Position numbers and translations under genes: made by a program. The notes under the pieces are model-generated. The model did no database searches and was not told the origin of the DNA. It saw only the letters and a list, made by a program, of their open reading frames with translations. Below are positions 53,181 to 62,385 of a DNA stretch of 64,000 nt, in pieces. Every line of letters begins with the position of its first letter. Position 1 is the stretch's first letter. This DNA comes from UBA3263 sp964554665 (GTDB taxonomy: Bacteria > Bacteroidota > Bacteroidia > Bacteroidales > Muribaculaceae): contig CAZKPP010000004.1 of NCBI GenBank assembly GCA_964554665.1, positions 1 through 64,000 on the forward strand. Direction: 5' to 3'.

Positions 53181-54322
53181 TTAAAATTAACACACCGAGC
53201 GATTGTACGGGATGTAGCGCATGCAAAGCTGTGTGTGGGTTGGGTGCAATATCTTTGGAAGAAGATAACCACGGTTTTGTATTTCCGGTTGTAAATACTG
53301 AAACGTGCGTTAACTGCGGGCGTTGCGTTAAAACCTGCCCGATGATAAACGATATTCGCGACTCGCGTGAAACCGAATTCGCTCAACAATATTATGGGGC
53401 ATATTTAACCACATCAGAGATCGCAAAAAGTCAAAGCGGCGGAGCCTTTAAAGCAATTGCGGATGCAGCAATCGACATGGGCTGTTGGGTGTATGGAGCA
53501 CACATGGATGAAAACTTCAACGTATATCATAAAGGGGTCGATAATAAAGAGGATTTAGATTCGCTGCGGGGTAGCAAATACGTTCAAAGCGACATGAACA
53601 ACGTTTTTCGCGAAATTGGCGAAAAACTAAAAAATGGAGAATCAGTTCTTTTCTCCGGCGTAGGTTGTCAGGTTGCCGGGCTACTCGCATATTGCAAAAA
53701 CGCAAGAATCAACACCCAAAAACTTATAACCGTCGACATCGTTTGTCATGGCGTGCCAAATCAGAGAAATTTCAGGGAATATCTGGCATTCATTGAAAAA
53801 AAATACAATTCTAAAGTCATCAATTATAAATTTAGAGATAAAGCCCGGAAAGGTTGGAACAGTGCCCAAAGTTCAATCATGTTATCCGATGGCAGAACTA
53901 TTTTGCCTGAAAGCGGTTTTTATAGATCCCTTTTCTTAAGACATTCTTGCCACGACTGCCATTATACGAACTTTAACCGTCCGGGCGATATTACAATCGG
54001 CGACTTTTGGGGTATTGAAAAAATTAGGCCGGAACTCGCCAAACTAAATCAAGGCGTTTCACTAATTATAACCAATACTCCAAAAGGCGAAAATATTTTA
54101 GGACACACTTCCGACATTGAATATTTTAAGGTTACCAAAGAAGACCTTCTGCAACCACAGTTGCAAGCACCCACACCTGTTAGCCGAAAGAAAAAAATAT
54201 GGGAATATTTATACCGTCAAAAAGGATTTGATAAAGCAGTAAATATAATGGGACTATGGGGAAAGCAGAGCTTATTTAATCGAATATACTGTAAATTCAT
54301 TTCAACTGTAATATTAAAATGA
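53177..54322 (+). CDS. Coenzyme F420 hydrogenase/dehydrogenase beta-subunit-like iron-sulfur protein
   Basis: A 381-residue protein with two N-terminal 4Fe-4S ferredoxin clusters (C10, C13, C16, C20 and C44, C47, C50, C54) and the F420 hydrogenase/dehydrogenase beta-subunit domains (FSGVGCQVAGLLAY, VDIVCHGVPN, GDITIGDFWG, SQSGGAFKAI). Proteins of this type occur in many capsule loci beside pyruvyl-transferase-like genes, as here (4-bp overlap with the next gene). Bacteroidales do not use F420 as far as known, so a redox or flavin-linked role in sugar modification is the better guess. Confidence 0.85.
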   Translation: MIKINTPSDCTGCSACKAVCGLGAISLEEDNHGFVFPVVNTETCVNCGRCVKTCPMINDIRDSRETEFAQQYYGAYLTTSEIAKSQSGGAFKAIADAAIDMGCWVYGAHMDENFNVYHKGVDNKEDLDSLRGSKYVQSDMNNVFREIGEKLKNGESVLFSGVGCQVAGLLAYCKNARINTQKLITVDIVCHGVPNQRNFREYLAFIEKKYNSKVINYKFRDKARKGWNSAQSSIMLSDGRTILPESGFYRSLFLRHSCHDCHYTNFNRPGDITIGDFWGIEKIRPELAKLNQGVSLIITNTPKGENILGHTSDIEYFKVTKEDLLQPQLQAPTPVSRKKKIWEYLYRQKGFDKAVNIMGLWGKQSLFNRIYCKFISTVILK

Positions 54323-55413
54323 ATATCGGAATCTTGACCTTTCATTGCGCCGATAATTATGGCGCTGTGTTACAAGCTTATGGACTACAATCTGTTTTAA
54401 GAAATTTAGGTCACAACGTATCTATTATTGATTACCGGCCACAATTCATTGTAGGGAACTACAAAGTATTAAATAATCCCGGACTTTCTCATTTCAACCA
54501 GTTCTTTTCTAAGAAATATTTAAAACACCTGTTGACTCTCCCGATCCGTAATAAAAGAATTAATAATTTTAATAGCTTCAGAAAACATCACCTGAACCTC
54601 AGTAGCATAGAAACAATTGATGAGAATTCAATCATGATAGTGGGGAGTGATCAAATCTGGAACCCAAAACTCACCGGTGGCAAATTAGATGAATACTATT
54701 TATTAGAGAACTTTAACGGAAATAAAATAGCGTATGCAGCCAGCGCCGGCGACAATGAGGTAGTCAAATCATCCTTCGACCACAAAACAGTATCTCATCT
54801 AAAAAGTTTCTCAGCAATCAGCACCCGCGAAAAGTTCCTAAAAGAGATTTTAGAAGAAAAAGGAATAGCCGGTATCGAAACCGTTGTAGATCCGGTTATA
54901 TTGGCTGGAGCCGAAGCGTTTGAACCCCTAATCGATGAACGCTATAAGCCTAACGAGCCTTATATCCTTTCGTTTTCGCTTGTATACTCCAAGGAATATG
55001 CAGAAACGTCGGAAAAAATCGGCCGTGACCGAAACAAAAAAGTTATTCACCTAAGTTCAGCCGACTCATCGTTTTTTTCTCAAGGAATAATAAACACTGC
55101 AAGCATCAGTCAATTCCTCACCTTAATAAAATACGCAGATGAGGTCGTAACATATTCTTTTCACGGCATAAGCTTCGCCACTCTCTTTAATAAGCAATTC
55201 TGGTATCTGGATATATGGGACAAGCGAAGCGCTCGCATTCTTAATTACCTATCGCAAATAGGATTAGAGGACCGATATATCGATGGCTCCACTCTGCCAG
55301 TCATTAAGCCTATAGACTACACTGCCGCTAACGAAAAAATTGATGCCATGAGACGGAAATCACGTCATTTCATCACATCGGCCATTGATAAAATCGCAAA
55401 TAAAAAAAGCTAA
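54319..55413 (+). CDS. Polysaccharide pyruvyl transferase-family protein
   Basis: A 364-residue protein of the pyruvyl-transferase/CsaB superfamily. It opens with GILTFHCADNYGAVLQAYGLQ, has IMIVGSDQIWNPKL, AASAGDNEV and DPVILAGAE in the middle, and VTYSFHGISFATLFNKQF near the end, all in family order. Members usually add a pyruvyl ketal from phosphoenolpyruvate to a sugar, giving negative charge. The subgroup paired with F420-beta-like proteins is little characterised, so pyruvylation is probable but not proven. Confidence 0.85.
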   Translation: MNIGILTFHCADNYGAVLQAYGLQSVLRNLGHNVSIIDYRPQFIVGNYKVLNNPGLSHFNQFFSKKYLKHLLTLPIRNKRINNFNSFRKHHLNLSSIETIDENSIMIVGSDQIWNPKLTGGKLDEYYLLENFNGNKIAYAASAGDNEVVKSSFDHKTVSHLKSFSAISTREKFLKEILEEKGIAGIETVVDPVILAGAEAFEPLIDERYKPNEPYILSFSLVYSKEYAETSEKIGRDRNKKVIHLSSADSSFFSQGIINTASISQFLTLIKYADEVVTYSFHGISFATLFNKQFWYLDIWDKRSARILNYLSQIGLEDRYIDGSTLPVIKPIDYTAANEKIDAMRRKSRHFITSAIDKIANKKS

Positions 55414-55434
55414 AGAAAAACACTTACATTAGTT

Positions 55435-56496
55435 ATGCGGTATTTGATAACTGTTTCATCGCTGACTCCGGGTAGTGGTTTGACCCGCTACGTATTTTCT
55501 CTGTGCCGATTGTTGGCAAAGGATAATGAGGTTTGGGTGATGACTACCCACGACGATGGCTCCATTGCATACGAGCGAAATGAGTTGGACTCTATTTCAA
55601 AAGATATTCATCTGATATCGCTCGGCTCTAAAGGGAAACTATCGAAATATGCTAATGTGTTGCGGTGGATTTACCGCATTAAGCCGGACATCATCGTAAA
55701 CAACTTCAATGCTACAGTTCAATTTGTTTTACCCGCAATAAGCCATCGAATTAAAGTTGTTCATGTTCTGCATGCCGATATAGATGAATTTTACCGCATA
55801 GCAGCTATCAATGGCAAACGAGTTACCGGCTGGGTTGCCCCAACACAAGCGGTTGCCAACGCATTTAACTCCTACACTTCAAATCGCTTTCAAGACCGCG
55901 TTAAAATCATTCCGCACGGCGTTGACGAACAAAATCCGGTAAAAAAGGGGGCCGACAAATTAACAATAGCTTTCGCCGGTGTTATCTACGAACATAAGGG
56001 AGTGCAAGTTCTTCCGCCGATTATCAAAACTTTAATTAAGAACGGCGTAAATCTTAAATTCACAGTTATAGGTAAGGGAATACTCCTTGAATGGCTTCAA
56101 GAGCAGTTCGCTCAAGAGATTGAAGAAGGGCACGTTGAATTGACCGGAGTAATTCCTCACAAAGAAGTTTACGACCATGTAAGTAAGGCCGACATTTTTC
56201 TGTATCCTACCCACCTCGATTCGTTCGGGCTTGTTATTGCGGAGGCAATGATGTGTGGAGCTGTGCCGGTTGTGACTTTACTCCCCGGAATTACAGATAA
56301 TCTCATAACTGACGGCGTGGACGGATATTTGCTTGAAAAAGATAACGTAGATCAATTCGTAAATAAAATAATGCTGCTGAATTCCGATTCGGAATTGAGA
56401 AAGAAAATGCAAACGGCAGCATATAATACAGCTAAAACGAAACTGTCGCTGTCGACAATGCAGAAGAATTACATAGAGTTCTTTAATAATCTGTAA
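55435..56496 (+). CDS. Family 4 glycosyltransferase
   Basis: A 353-residue GT-B retaining glycosyltransferase. The N-terminal domain starts RYLITVSSLTPGSGLTRYVFSL with the glycine-rich acceptor-side loop. The C-terminal domain has FAGVIYEHKGVQVL and the nucleotide-sugar E-x7-E region in YPTHLDSFGLVIAEAMMCGAVPVV. It would add one sugar to the repeat unit on the cytoplasmic face. Donor and acceptor cannot be read. Confidence 0.88.
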   Translation: MRYLITVSSLTPGSGLTRYVFSLCRLLAKDNEVWVMTTHDDGSIAYERNELDSISKDIHLISLGSKGKLSKYANVLRWIYRIKPDIIVNNFNATVQFVLPAISHRIKVVHVLHADIDEFYRIAAINGKRVTGWVAPTQAVANAFNSYTSNRFQDRVKIIPHGVDEQNPVKKGADKLTIAFAGVIYEHKGVQVLPPIIKTLIKNGVNLKFTVIGKGILLEWLQEQFAQEIEEGHVELTGVIPHKEVYDHVSKADIFLYPTHLDSFGLVIAEAMMCGAVPVVTLLPGITDNLITDGVDGYLLEKDNVDQFVNKIMLLNSDSELRKKMQTAAYNTAKTKLSLSTMQKNYIEFFNNL

Positions 56497-56538
56497 TCAA
56501 CAGTGCACTGAGGCAAATAATCTTAATTATTGATAATT

Positions 56539-57687
56539 ATGCCGAAAAAGAAAGTTGCATTTTTGGACTATAGCCATGTTTTTGCGGGGGCTGAGCGGGT
56601 GCTCTATAATATGATTGCCCACATCGACCGCGAAAAGTATGAGCCGGTCCTCATTTTCCCTTATCCGGAAGAGCACCAGCATCGATATGATGACCTGCAG
56701 TGTGAGAAAATCTATCTTGCCGACGGCAAAAAATGGTGGATGGGCAGCGACCGGTGGAAAAAGCCGCTCAAGGGTTCTGACTTTCTGAAGCGCGCGGAAT
56801 TCGGACGTAGACTGGCTCAGGTAATAAAAAAGAATAATATCGACATTTTGGACGTAAACCTAATGCGCGTTGACGTTCAGATGTGGGTTTTGGCCTCACG
56901 AAAGTTCACAAAGGCGAAAATCGTAGGCCACTATCGCAGCCAGGATCAGGGCTGGGTTGCACCGGCCAAAGGGCAAAAGTTGTTTGACGTTGTGGCGTGC
57001 GTATCGGCATTCTCGAAGATGCGCTTCCAGCTTAAAGGCAAGTTTGTACGCGCCGAGGTGCTCTACGACTCTGTGGATGTGGACGTAATGAAGAGCTCTC
57101 TGACCACATCCGAAGCCAAGAAGGGTCTCGGCTATGACGACGCCACGCGTCTGCTTATTTCAGTCGGTCAGCTATCTAAGCATAAGGGCCACGACACTGC
57201 AATTCAGGCTTTTGCAGCTATTTCCAATGAATACCCCGACGTTCGCTTGCTCATTGCCGGCGGAGGAAGCCCCGAGCTGGTCAACTACTATCGGAATCTT
57301 GCCAAGGAGCTTGGCGTTGAGGATAAAGTTGCAATTCCCGGCAAACAATTAGGAAATATTCAGGACATCTACCGCGCCGCCGACCTCACCCTTTCGCTGA
57401 CCAAGGTTGGCGAAGGTTTCGGCCTGGTGCCCTACGAATCCGCCCTTATAGGCACACCGTTTATTGCCCCCTGTTTCGGAGCTGTAATCGAGTTCGTTAC
57501 CGACGGCGAAACCGGATTGCTTGTCGACACCAATAATCTCGATGCCGTAACCGCCAAAATACGCCAAGCCTTGAATAATCCTGCCGAAACCGGCGCCATG
57601 GTCGAAAGGCTGAATAAGATTATCCACGAAAAATTGCAGCCCGCAGTTCTGGCTCAAAATCTCGACAAGCTCTACGAGTCACTATGA
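56539..57687 (+). CDS. Family 4 glycosyltransferase
   Basis: A 382-residue GT-B enzyme. I use the ATG at 56539 rather than an in-frame TTG nine bases upstream. N-terminal FLDYSHVFAGAERVLYNMIAHI matches the acceptor-domain start. The C-terminal domain has ISVGQLSKHKGHDTAIQAF, LLIAGGG and the E-x7-E segment GEGFGLVPYESALIGTPFI. Its base composition returns to the GC-rich style of the core genes. It overlaps the PIG-L gene by 4 bp. Confidence 0.88.
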   Translation: MPKKKVAFLDYSHVFAGAERVLYNMIAHIDREKYEPVLIFPYPEEHQHRYDDLQCEKIYLADGKKWWMGSDRWKKPLKGSDFLKRAEFGRRLAQVIKKNNIDILDVNLMRVDVQMWVLASRKFTKAKIVGHYRSQDQGWVAPAKGQKLFDVVACVSAFSKMRFQLKGKFVRAEVLYDSVDVDVMKSSLTTSEAKKGLGYDDATRLLISVGQLSKHKGHDTAIQAFAAISNEYPDVRLLIAGGGSPELVNYYRNLAKELGVEDKVAIPGKQLGNIQDIYRAADLTLSLTKVGEGFGLVPYESALIGTPFIAPCFGAVIEFVTDGETGLLVDTNNLDAVTAKIRQALNNPAETGAMVERLNKIIHEKLQPAVLAQNLDKLYESL

Positions 57688-58409
57688 ATCTGAAAGATTT
57701 TATTCGCCATGCTCATGTTGCCTACCTGAGACTCGCAGGGAGGCGCAAAGCTCAGTTTGCGCCGAAGGGCAAGGTGCTGATTGTGGCTCCGCATCCCGAC
57801 GATGAGGTAATTGGGTGCGGTGGCTTGATTGCGCGGTTGGTGGCCGAAGGAAGGGCTCCGCACGTTATCATAATGACCGGCGGCGAAGGCTCGCACGGTG
57901 CCGACGGCGGCGATAAGACAGCAATCGTTAAGGCACGCAGAGGCCTGACCCGCAATGCGCTCTCAATTCTTGGTCTTTCCGAAGACAATCTTCACGAGCT
58001 CGACTTTGCCGACGGCGCCATCTCCGCCGATTCCCCGCAGATGGCAAAACTCAAGGAACTTATCGAAGCCATCAATCCCGACACCATACTCGTGCCCCAC
58101 TGGGGCGAAGGTTGGCCCGACCATGTCAACACGGCAAAGATTGTTAAGAAACTGGTTGCGGATTCGGCCGATGTTTGGGAATACTGCGTGTGGATGTGGT
58201 ACTACAACGTGTGGCGCGGCCTCGACTGGGCCAACGCCGCATCGCTCCGCCTAACACCCGGCGAGCACGAACTCAAGGCCAAAGCCGTTGACGCTTACAT
58301 TCGCCCCCTCGCGCCCGACGGCAAACCCTGGAGCGGCGTGCTCCCCCAAATCTTCATCGAAGCCAACACCGGCAACGTTGAACTCTATTTCAAAACGAAA
58401 AGTCTATGA
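57684..58409 (+). CDS. PIG-L family deacetylase
   Basis: A 241-residue LmbE/PIG-L zinc-dependent N-deacetylase. The metal motif HPDDE is at residues 37-41 (APHPDDEVIGCGG), with MTGGEGSHG and the second metal segment VPHWGEGWPDHVN further on. It would remove an N-acetyl group from an amino sugar in the lipid-linked or nucleotide-linked glycan. It overlaps its neighbours by 4 bp on both sides. GC-rich, unlike the second PIG-L gene at 59488-60225. Confidence 0.9.
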   Translation: MNLKDFIRHAHVAYLRLAGRRKAQFAPKGKVLIVAPHPDDEVIGCGGLIARLVAEGRAPHVIIMTGGEGSHGADGGDKTAIVKARRGLTRNALSILGLSEDNLHELDFADGAISADSPQMAKLKELIEAINPDTILVPHWGEGWPDHVNTAKIVKKLVADSADVWEYCVWMWYYNVWRGLDWANAASLRLTPGEHELKAKAVDAYIRPLAPDGKPWSGVLPQIFIEANTGNVELYFKTKSL

Positions 58410-59482
58410 AACCGGTAATAGTTGTTGGCGACTCGTTTAACAACACCTTGGGGCTGATTCGGTCGCTGGGACAAGCCGGCGCCAAACCGATTCTGATTCT
58501 TGTTGGCAACGACCGCCTGTTTGTAAGCAAAAGCCGCTACGTCGACAAGTGTATCTTCGTCAACACGGCAGAAGACGCCATAAATGAATTGCGCACGCTC
58601 GAATCGCAATATAAAGGCGCATACGTAATCTGCTCCAACGACAAAGCCGCACAGATGCTTGACCGCCACGAACCGGAATTCTCGGAATTCTTCATCACCC
58701 CCATGCGCGGCAAAACCATAGGCGAACTGTTCACCAAAAACGCCCAATGCCGGCTGGCTGAGCAATGCGGCGTAACCGTTCCGCAATCGGTAATCTACAA
58801 CCGCGGTGAAGAAATTCCGACTCTGAATTACCCCATACTCATAAAGCCTGACGACAGCAACTGCGGCGAAAAAGCCGACATACATATTTGCCGCAACCGC
58901 CGCGAACTCGGAGAAAGCCTGGCAATGGACTCGCATTGCAACCGGTTCATAGTTCAGGAATTTATCGACAAAGAATACGAAATCAACCTCATCGGAGCCG
59001 TCAACGACCATGGCGTGGCAATTCCCGGCGGCATACGCAAGTTGCGCCACTATCCCTCGCCCAACGGTCCTTGCTCATTCGGCGTTTATCTTCCGCTGAG
59101 CGAACTGCCGGTAGACATCGAACCGGTCAAACGCTATGTAGAGGCCACCGGCTATCGCGGGCCCTTCAGCGTTGAGCTGCTGCACTGCGGCAACAAAAAC
59201 TACTTCATGGAAATGAACTTCCGCCACGACGGACTCGCCTACACAGCCACCGCCGCCGGCGTTAACCTTCTCGACTTCTACGTCAACAACAGGCCCGCGC
59301 CCGAAGGCAAAGTTCGCAAAACCTACATGATGGACATCTCCACCGATCCGCTCCACATTCGGTCGGGCAAGATCAGCCGCGGGCAATGGCTCCGCGATAT
59401 CCTCAAAACCCGCTGCCAGCTCAACTTCAACCTCCGCGACCCGCAACCCACCCTCAGCTACTATCGCAAAAAACTCTTTTAA
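58406..59482 (+). CDS. ATP-grasp ligase
   Basis: A 358-residue ATP-grasp enzyme related to carbamoyl-phosphate-synthase-like/D-Asp-ligase types. It opens with a pre-ATP-grasp domain (VVGDSFNNTLGLIRSLGQAG). The ATP-grasp core has YPILIKPDDSNCGEKA, FIVQEFIDKEYEINLIG and the metal-binding FMEMNFRHDG. These enzymes form amide bonds through acyl phosphates. Between two deacetylases, a role in attaching an amino acid or carboxylate to a freed amino sugar is an attractive inference. Confidence 0.85.
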   Translation: MKPVIVVGDSFNNTLGLIRSLGQAGAKPILILVGNDRLFVSKSRYVDKCIFVNTAEDAINELRTLESQYKGAYVICSNDKAAQMLDRHEPEFSEFFITPMRGKTIGELFTKNAQCRLAEQCGVTVPQSVIYNRGEEIPTLNYPILIKPDDSNCGEKADIHICRNRRELGESLAMDSHCNRFIVQEFIDKEYEINLIGAVNDHGVAIPGGIRKLRHYPSPNGPCSFGVYLPLSELPVDIEPVKRYVEATGYRGPFSVELLHCGNKNYFMEMNFRHDGLAYTATAAGVNLLDFYVNNRPAPEGKVRKTYMMDISTDPLHIRSGKISRGQWLRDILKTRCQLNFNLRDPQPTLSYYRKKLF

Positions 59483-59487
59483 TTAAC

Positions 59488-60225
59488 ATGTTCCAAACGC
59501 TTAAACGTATTTATAGATCAACAAGCGTTGCTGTAATTCGTACCTTTGCCTCAGTATTCGCAAAGCCTCTGCGCACTGACGATATGAAAAGTGTGCTGAT
59601 AATCTCACCACACCCCGATGATGAAACTTTTGGATGCAATGGACTAATTAGAGAATTAGTACAGCATAAGAAGGACGTGAATGTGGTAATCTTGTCGAAA
59701 GGAGAAGGAATAGGGAAAAACTCTGAATATGAAGGCTCAAAAATAATAGATATTCGTAAAGGACTCACAGAAAAAGTATTCCGGAATATTGGTTTATCCC
59801 TCGACAAACTTCGTTTTCTCGACTTTCCTGACGGAGATTTTATTCACACACCGACTAAAGAGATTGAACGATTAGACCGGATAATAAAAGAAATATCACC
59901 GGATACTATATTTTATCCCCATCCATGGGAAGGCTCGCCGGATCATAATAAAACGGCAAAAATTGTAGAAAATTCAACCAAAAACCTTCCAATCAAAAAA
60001 TTCCAATTTTGTGTTTGGGTGTGGCATCACATGAGAATGCATCGGTCGTTTTTAATGGACTACAGGAACTCATACCTCTTGTCCATTGATAAGGACTCCA
60101 AGGACGTAGATGTTGACATCTATGCCACAGCTTGTGATGATAAAGGATTCTATTATTCAGGTAAACTGCCCGAACATCTTTTGAAGTCAGTAAAGTGGAA
60201 TAATGAATTGTATTTTCAGGCATGA
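59488..60225 (+). CDS. Second PIG-L family deacetylase
   Basis: The ATG at 59488 gives 245 residues; a longer open frame from 59386 overlaps the ATP-grasp gene and is rejected. The zinc motif HPDDE is at 42-46 (ISPHPDDETFGCNGL), with LSKGEGIG and YPHPWEGSPDHNK further on. It is a paralogue in kind, but clearly AT-rich and divergent from the one at 57684-58409, so it probably acts on a different sugar or arrived separately. It overlaps the GNAT gene by 4 bp. Confidence 0.9.
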   Translation: MFQTLKRIYRSTSVAVIRTFASVFAKPLRTDDMKSVLIISPHPDDETFGCNGLIRELVQHKKDVNVVILSKGEGIGKNSEYEGSKIIDIRKGLTEKVFRNIGLSLDKLRFLDFPDGDFIHTPTKEIERLDRIIKEISPDTIFYPHPWEGSPDHNKTAKIVENSTKNLPIKKFQFCVWVWHHMRMHRSFLMDYRNSYLLSIDKDSKDVDVDIYATACDDKGFYYSGKLPEHLLKSVKWNNELYFQA

Positions 60226-61238
60226 ATAACGAATTTACATTTAAAAAATATTCACCGGAATATAAAGAACAAGTTATAGAACTGCTTGGCAATTTGTGGG
60301 ACTTCAACGATGATATGAAGTTGAAGTATTTCAAATGGAAATATGAAGATAATCCTTATACCGATGGTGTAGAAGGCTATATAGCACTCGATGGGAATAA
60401 GGTTATAGCCTATAGAGGATGTATGGTTGAACCAATTTTCATAAATGGCTCAACACATCTTGTTGCATTAATGGGTGATATGGTAACGCATCCGAATTAC
60501 CGTCGCATGGGTTTATTCCAAAATACCACCAAATACTGCATAAACGAATTAGAGAAGAATCCGAAGTTTCTATTTTGCATCAGCTCATCCTCAGGTGGAC
60601 CTACATCAGGAGGTCACCTGAAATTGGGGGGCATTCCAATGTCGGAAAGGAAGCACCTATTTCGTATTAACCTGAATGGCATTTTAGCAAAAATTTGTGG
60701 TAAGCCCAAAATCTTTTCAAAGAGAATTATAGAGAAGAATGAAATAAAAATAGTTATAACCGATGAAAAGGATATCGAAGGGATGATTTCGATTCCCTAT
60801 AATTCTACTAAGTATTCCCATATACGCAATAGAGAATTTTATAATTGGCGTTTTGGAAATCCAAGAGCAAATTATGTATTTGCCTACCTCTATAAGAACA
60901 ATATTATGGAGGCATACATTGCGTTCAAAGACATCGGAAATGCCCGTTACGATATTATTGATTTCAATCAATCAATAAATGGTGGTATAAATGAACTGCT
61001 CAACGCGTTCTCCAAAGCTACTCATCCCACGTATATTTCGTTATGGACTGTGGGCAAGAATAACATCATATACAATAACTATCGAAAGTTCGGTTTAGTA
61101 AATTTAGGTTGCCTCTATCGATTCAAAAGATTCCAGAAGCCACCATTCCTCATTTACAAACTCAAACCAAACATGTCCACGCATGATATGGCGGCAAATT
61201 CATGGGATCTCTATAAAATAATATCTGATGAAATCTAA
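60222..61238 (+). CDS. GNAT-family N-acyltransferase
   Basis: A 338-residue protein whose N-terminal half is a GNAT acetyltransferase fold. The acyl-CoA loop is visible as MGDMVTHPNYRRMGLFQNTT near residues 85-105. The C-terminal half (YNWRFGNPRANY...) may hold a second GNAT-like domain, as in large GNATs of surface-glycan loci. Next to a deacetylase, it could acylate the freed amine. Acyl group unknown. It overlaps the following gene by 11 bp. Confidence 0.82.
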   Translation: MNNEFTFKKYSPEYKEQVIELLGNLWDFNDDMKLKYFKWKYEDNPYTDGVEGYIALDGNKVIAYRGCMVEPIFINGSTHLVALMGDMVTHPNYRRMGLFQNTTKYCINELEKNPKFLFCISSSSGGPTSGGHLKLGGIPMSERKHLFRINLNGILAKICGKPKIFSKRIIEKNEIKIVITDEKDIEGMISIPYNSTKYSHIRNREFYNWRFGNPRANYVFAYLYKNNIMEAYIAFKDIGNARYDIIDFNQSINGGINELLNAFSKATHPTYISLWTVGKNNIIYNNYRKFGLVNLGCLYRFKRFQKPPFLIYKLKPNMSTHDMAANSWDLYKIISDEI

Positions 61239-62385
61239 AACCGTTCTTCTAATTATTCCGCACCTATCTATTGGCGGGACTGAAATGCAGACGTTTAACA
61301 TTGCGGCTGCGCTTGTTGATGAAGGGTACACGGTCATAGTTTTATGTCTTTACCGCTGCATTCCAGAGGTTGTCGAAAGATTCTCCAGCATAGGAGCAAA
61401 AGTAGAGCTTTTGTCTCCTCAATATAATAAACGAGAAATAAAGATTAAATACCAGAAAGGTCCCGAACTTTGGAGATTTCTTTATAATGGCCTGAAAAAC
61501 GTTATAACAAAATATCAGCCAAAGATAGTCCATGTTCAATATATGACTCCCGGAGCGACCATCATTCTGATGCTGAAATGCGTTTTCCATCAACAAAATA
61601 TTATTGCGACGACTCATACTGCAGCTGATATATATACCACAAAATCGCTAAAATTATTTAGATTCCTAACCCGATATTGTCTTCGTGCAATGCAGTGCAT
61701 AACATTGGCAGCTGAAAGGAGTTATTTCAATTCTGCGGGATATTTTAATGGGACATTACCTCTCAAAAAAGGGAATCATTTCACCATATATAATTCACTA
61801 CCCCCTCATATTTCGGTTCTTCAAGAGGACAGAACATTCCATAGCGATATTATAACAGTTGGTGTAGTGAGTAGACTGGAGAAAATAAAAGGAATGGATT
61901 TAGTCGTTCCTGCTTTCGCCAAGGCTTTTAATCAAAACAAGCAACTACGCCTCTTAGTTGTCGGGGGTGGTTCTTTAGATGCGTTGATGAAAGAACAGGT
62001 CAGAGATTTCGGACTTAGTGAATATGTGTCATTTTCAGGAAGAGTGTCACCCAAAGAATTACAATCCAAATATGATAAAATCGACATTCTTTTGATGCCA
62101 TCGCGCTCCGAGGGGTTTGGGCTGACAGCCCTTGAAGGAATGGCTCGCGGATGTGTGGTGGTAGCGTCCGAAGTTGGGGGTCTTCCCGAAGTAATACAGC
62201 ATGACACCACCGGCATATTACATAAGCCTGAGGACACATCTGCTATTGCTCAAGCAATCCTTCAGGCAGCGGCGCCCGAAACTCTCGCGGCAATGTCGGC
62301 AGCGGCCCTGCGCCGATCAGCACTTTTCTCTTCCGAAGAATATAAAAAACAGATCGCAAGTTGGTATAACATTTTGAACCGATGA
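61228..62385 (+). CDS. Family 4 glycosyltransferase
   Basis: A 385-residue GT-B glycosyltransferase. The N-terminus reads LLIIPHLSIGGTEMQTFNIAAAL. The C-terminal domain has GVVSRLEKIKGMDLVVPAFAKAF, VVGGGSLDALM and SRSEGFGLTALEGMARGCVVVASEVGG with the E-x7-E pair. It transfers one sugar of the repeat unit; donor unknown. AT-rich for most of its length. It overlaps the Wzy-like gene by 4 bp. Confidence 0.9.
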   Translation: MKSKTVLLIIPHLSIGGTEMQTFNIAAALVDEGYTVIVLCLYRCIPEVVERFSSIGAKVELLSPQYNKREIKIKYQKGPELWRFLYNGLKNVITKYQPKIVHVQYMTPGATIILMLKCVFHQQNIIATTHTAADIYTTKSLKLFRFLTRYCLRAMQCITLAAERSYFNSAGYFNGTLPLKKGNHFTIYNSLPPHISVLQEDRTFHSDIITVGVVSRLEKIKGMDLVVPAFAKAFNQNKQLRLLVVGGGSLDALMKEQVRDFGLSEYVSFSGRVSPKELQSKYDKIDILLMPSRSEGFGLTALEGMARGCVVVASEVGGLPEVIQHDTTGILHKPEDTSAIAQAILQAAAPETLAAMSAAALRRSALFSSEEYKKQIASWYNILNR

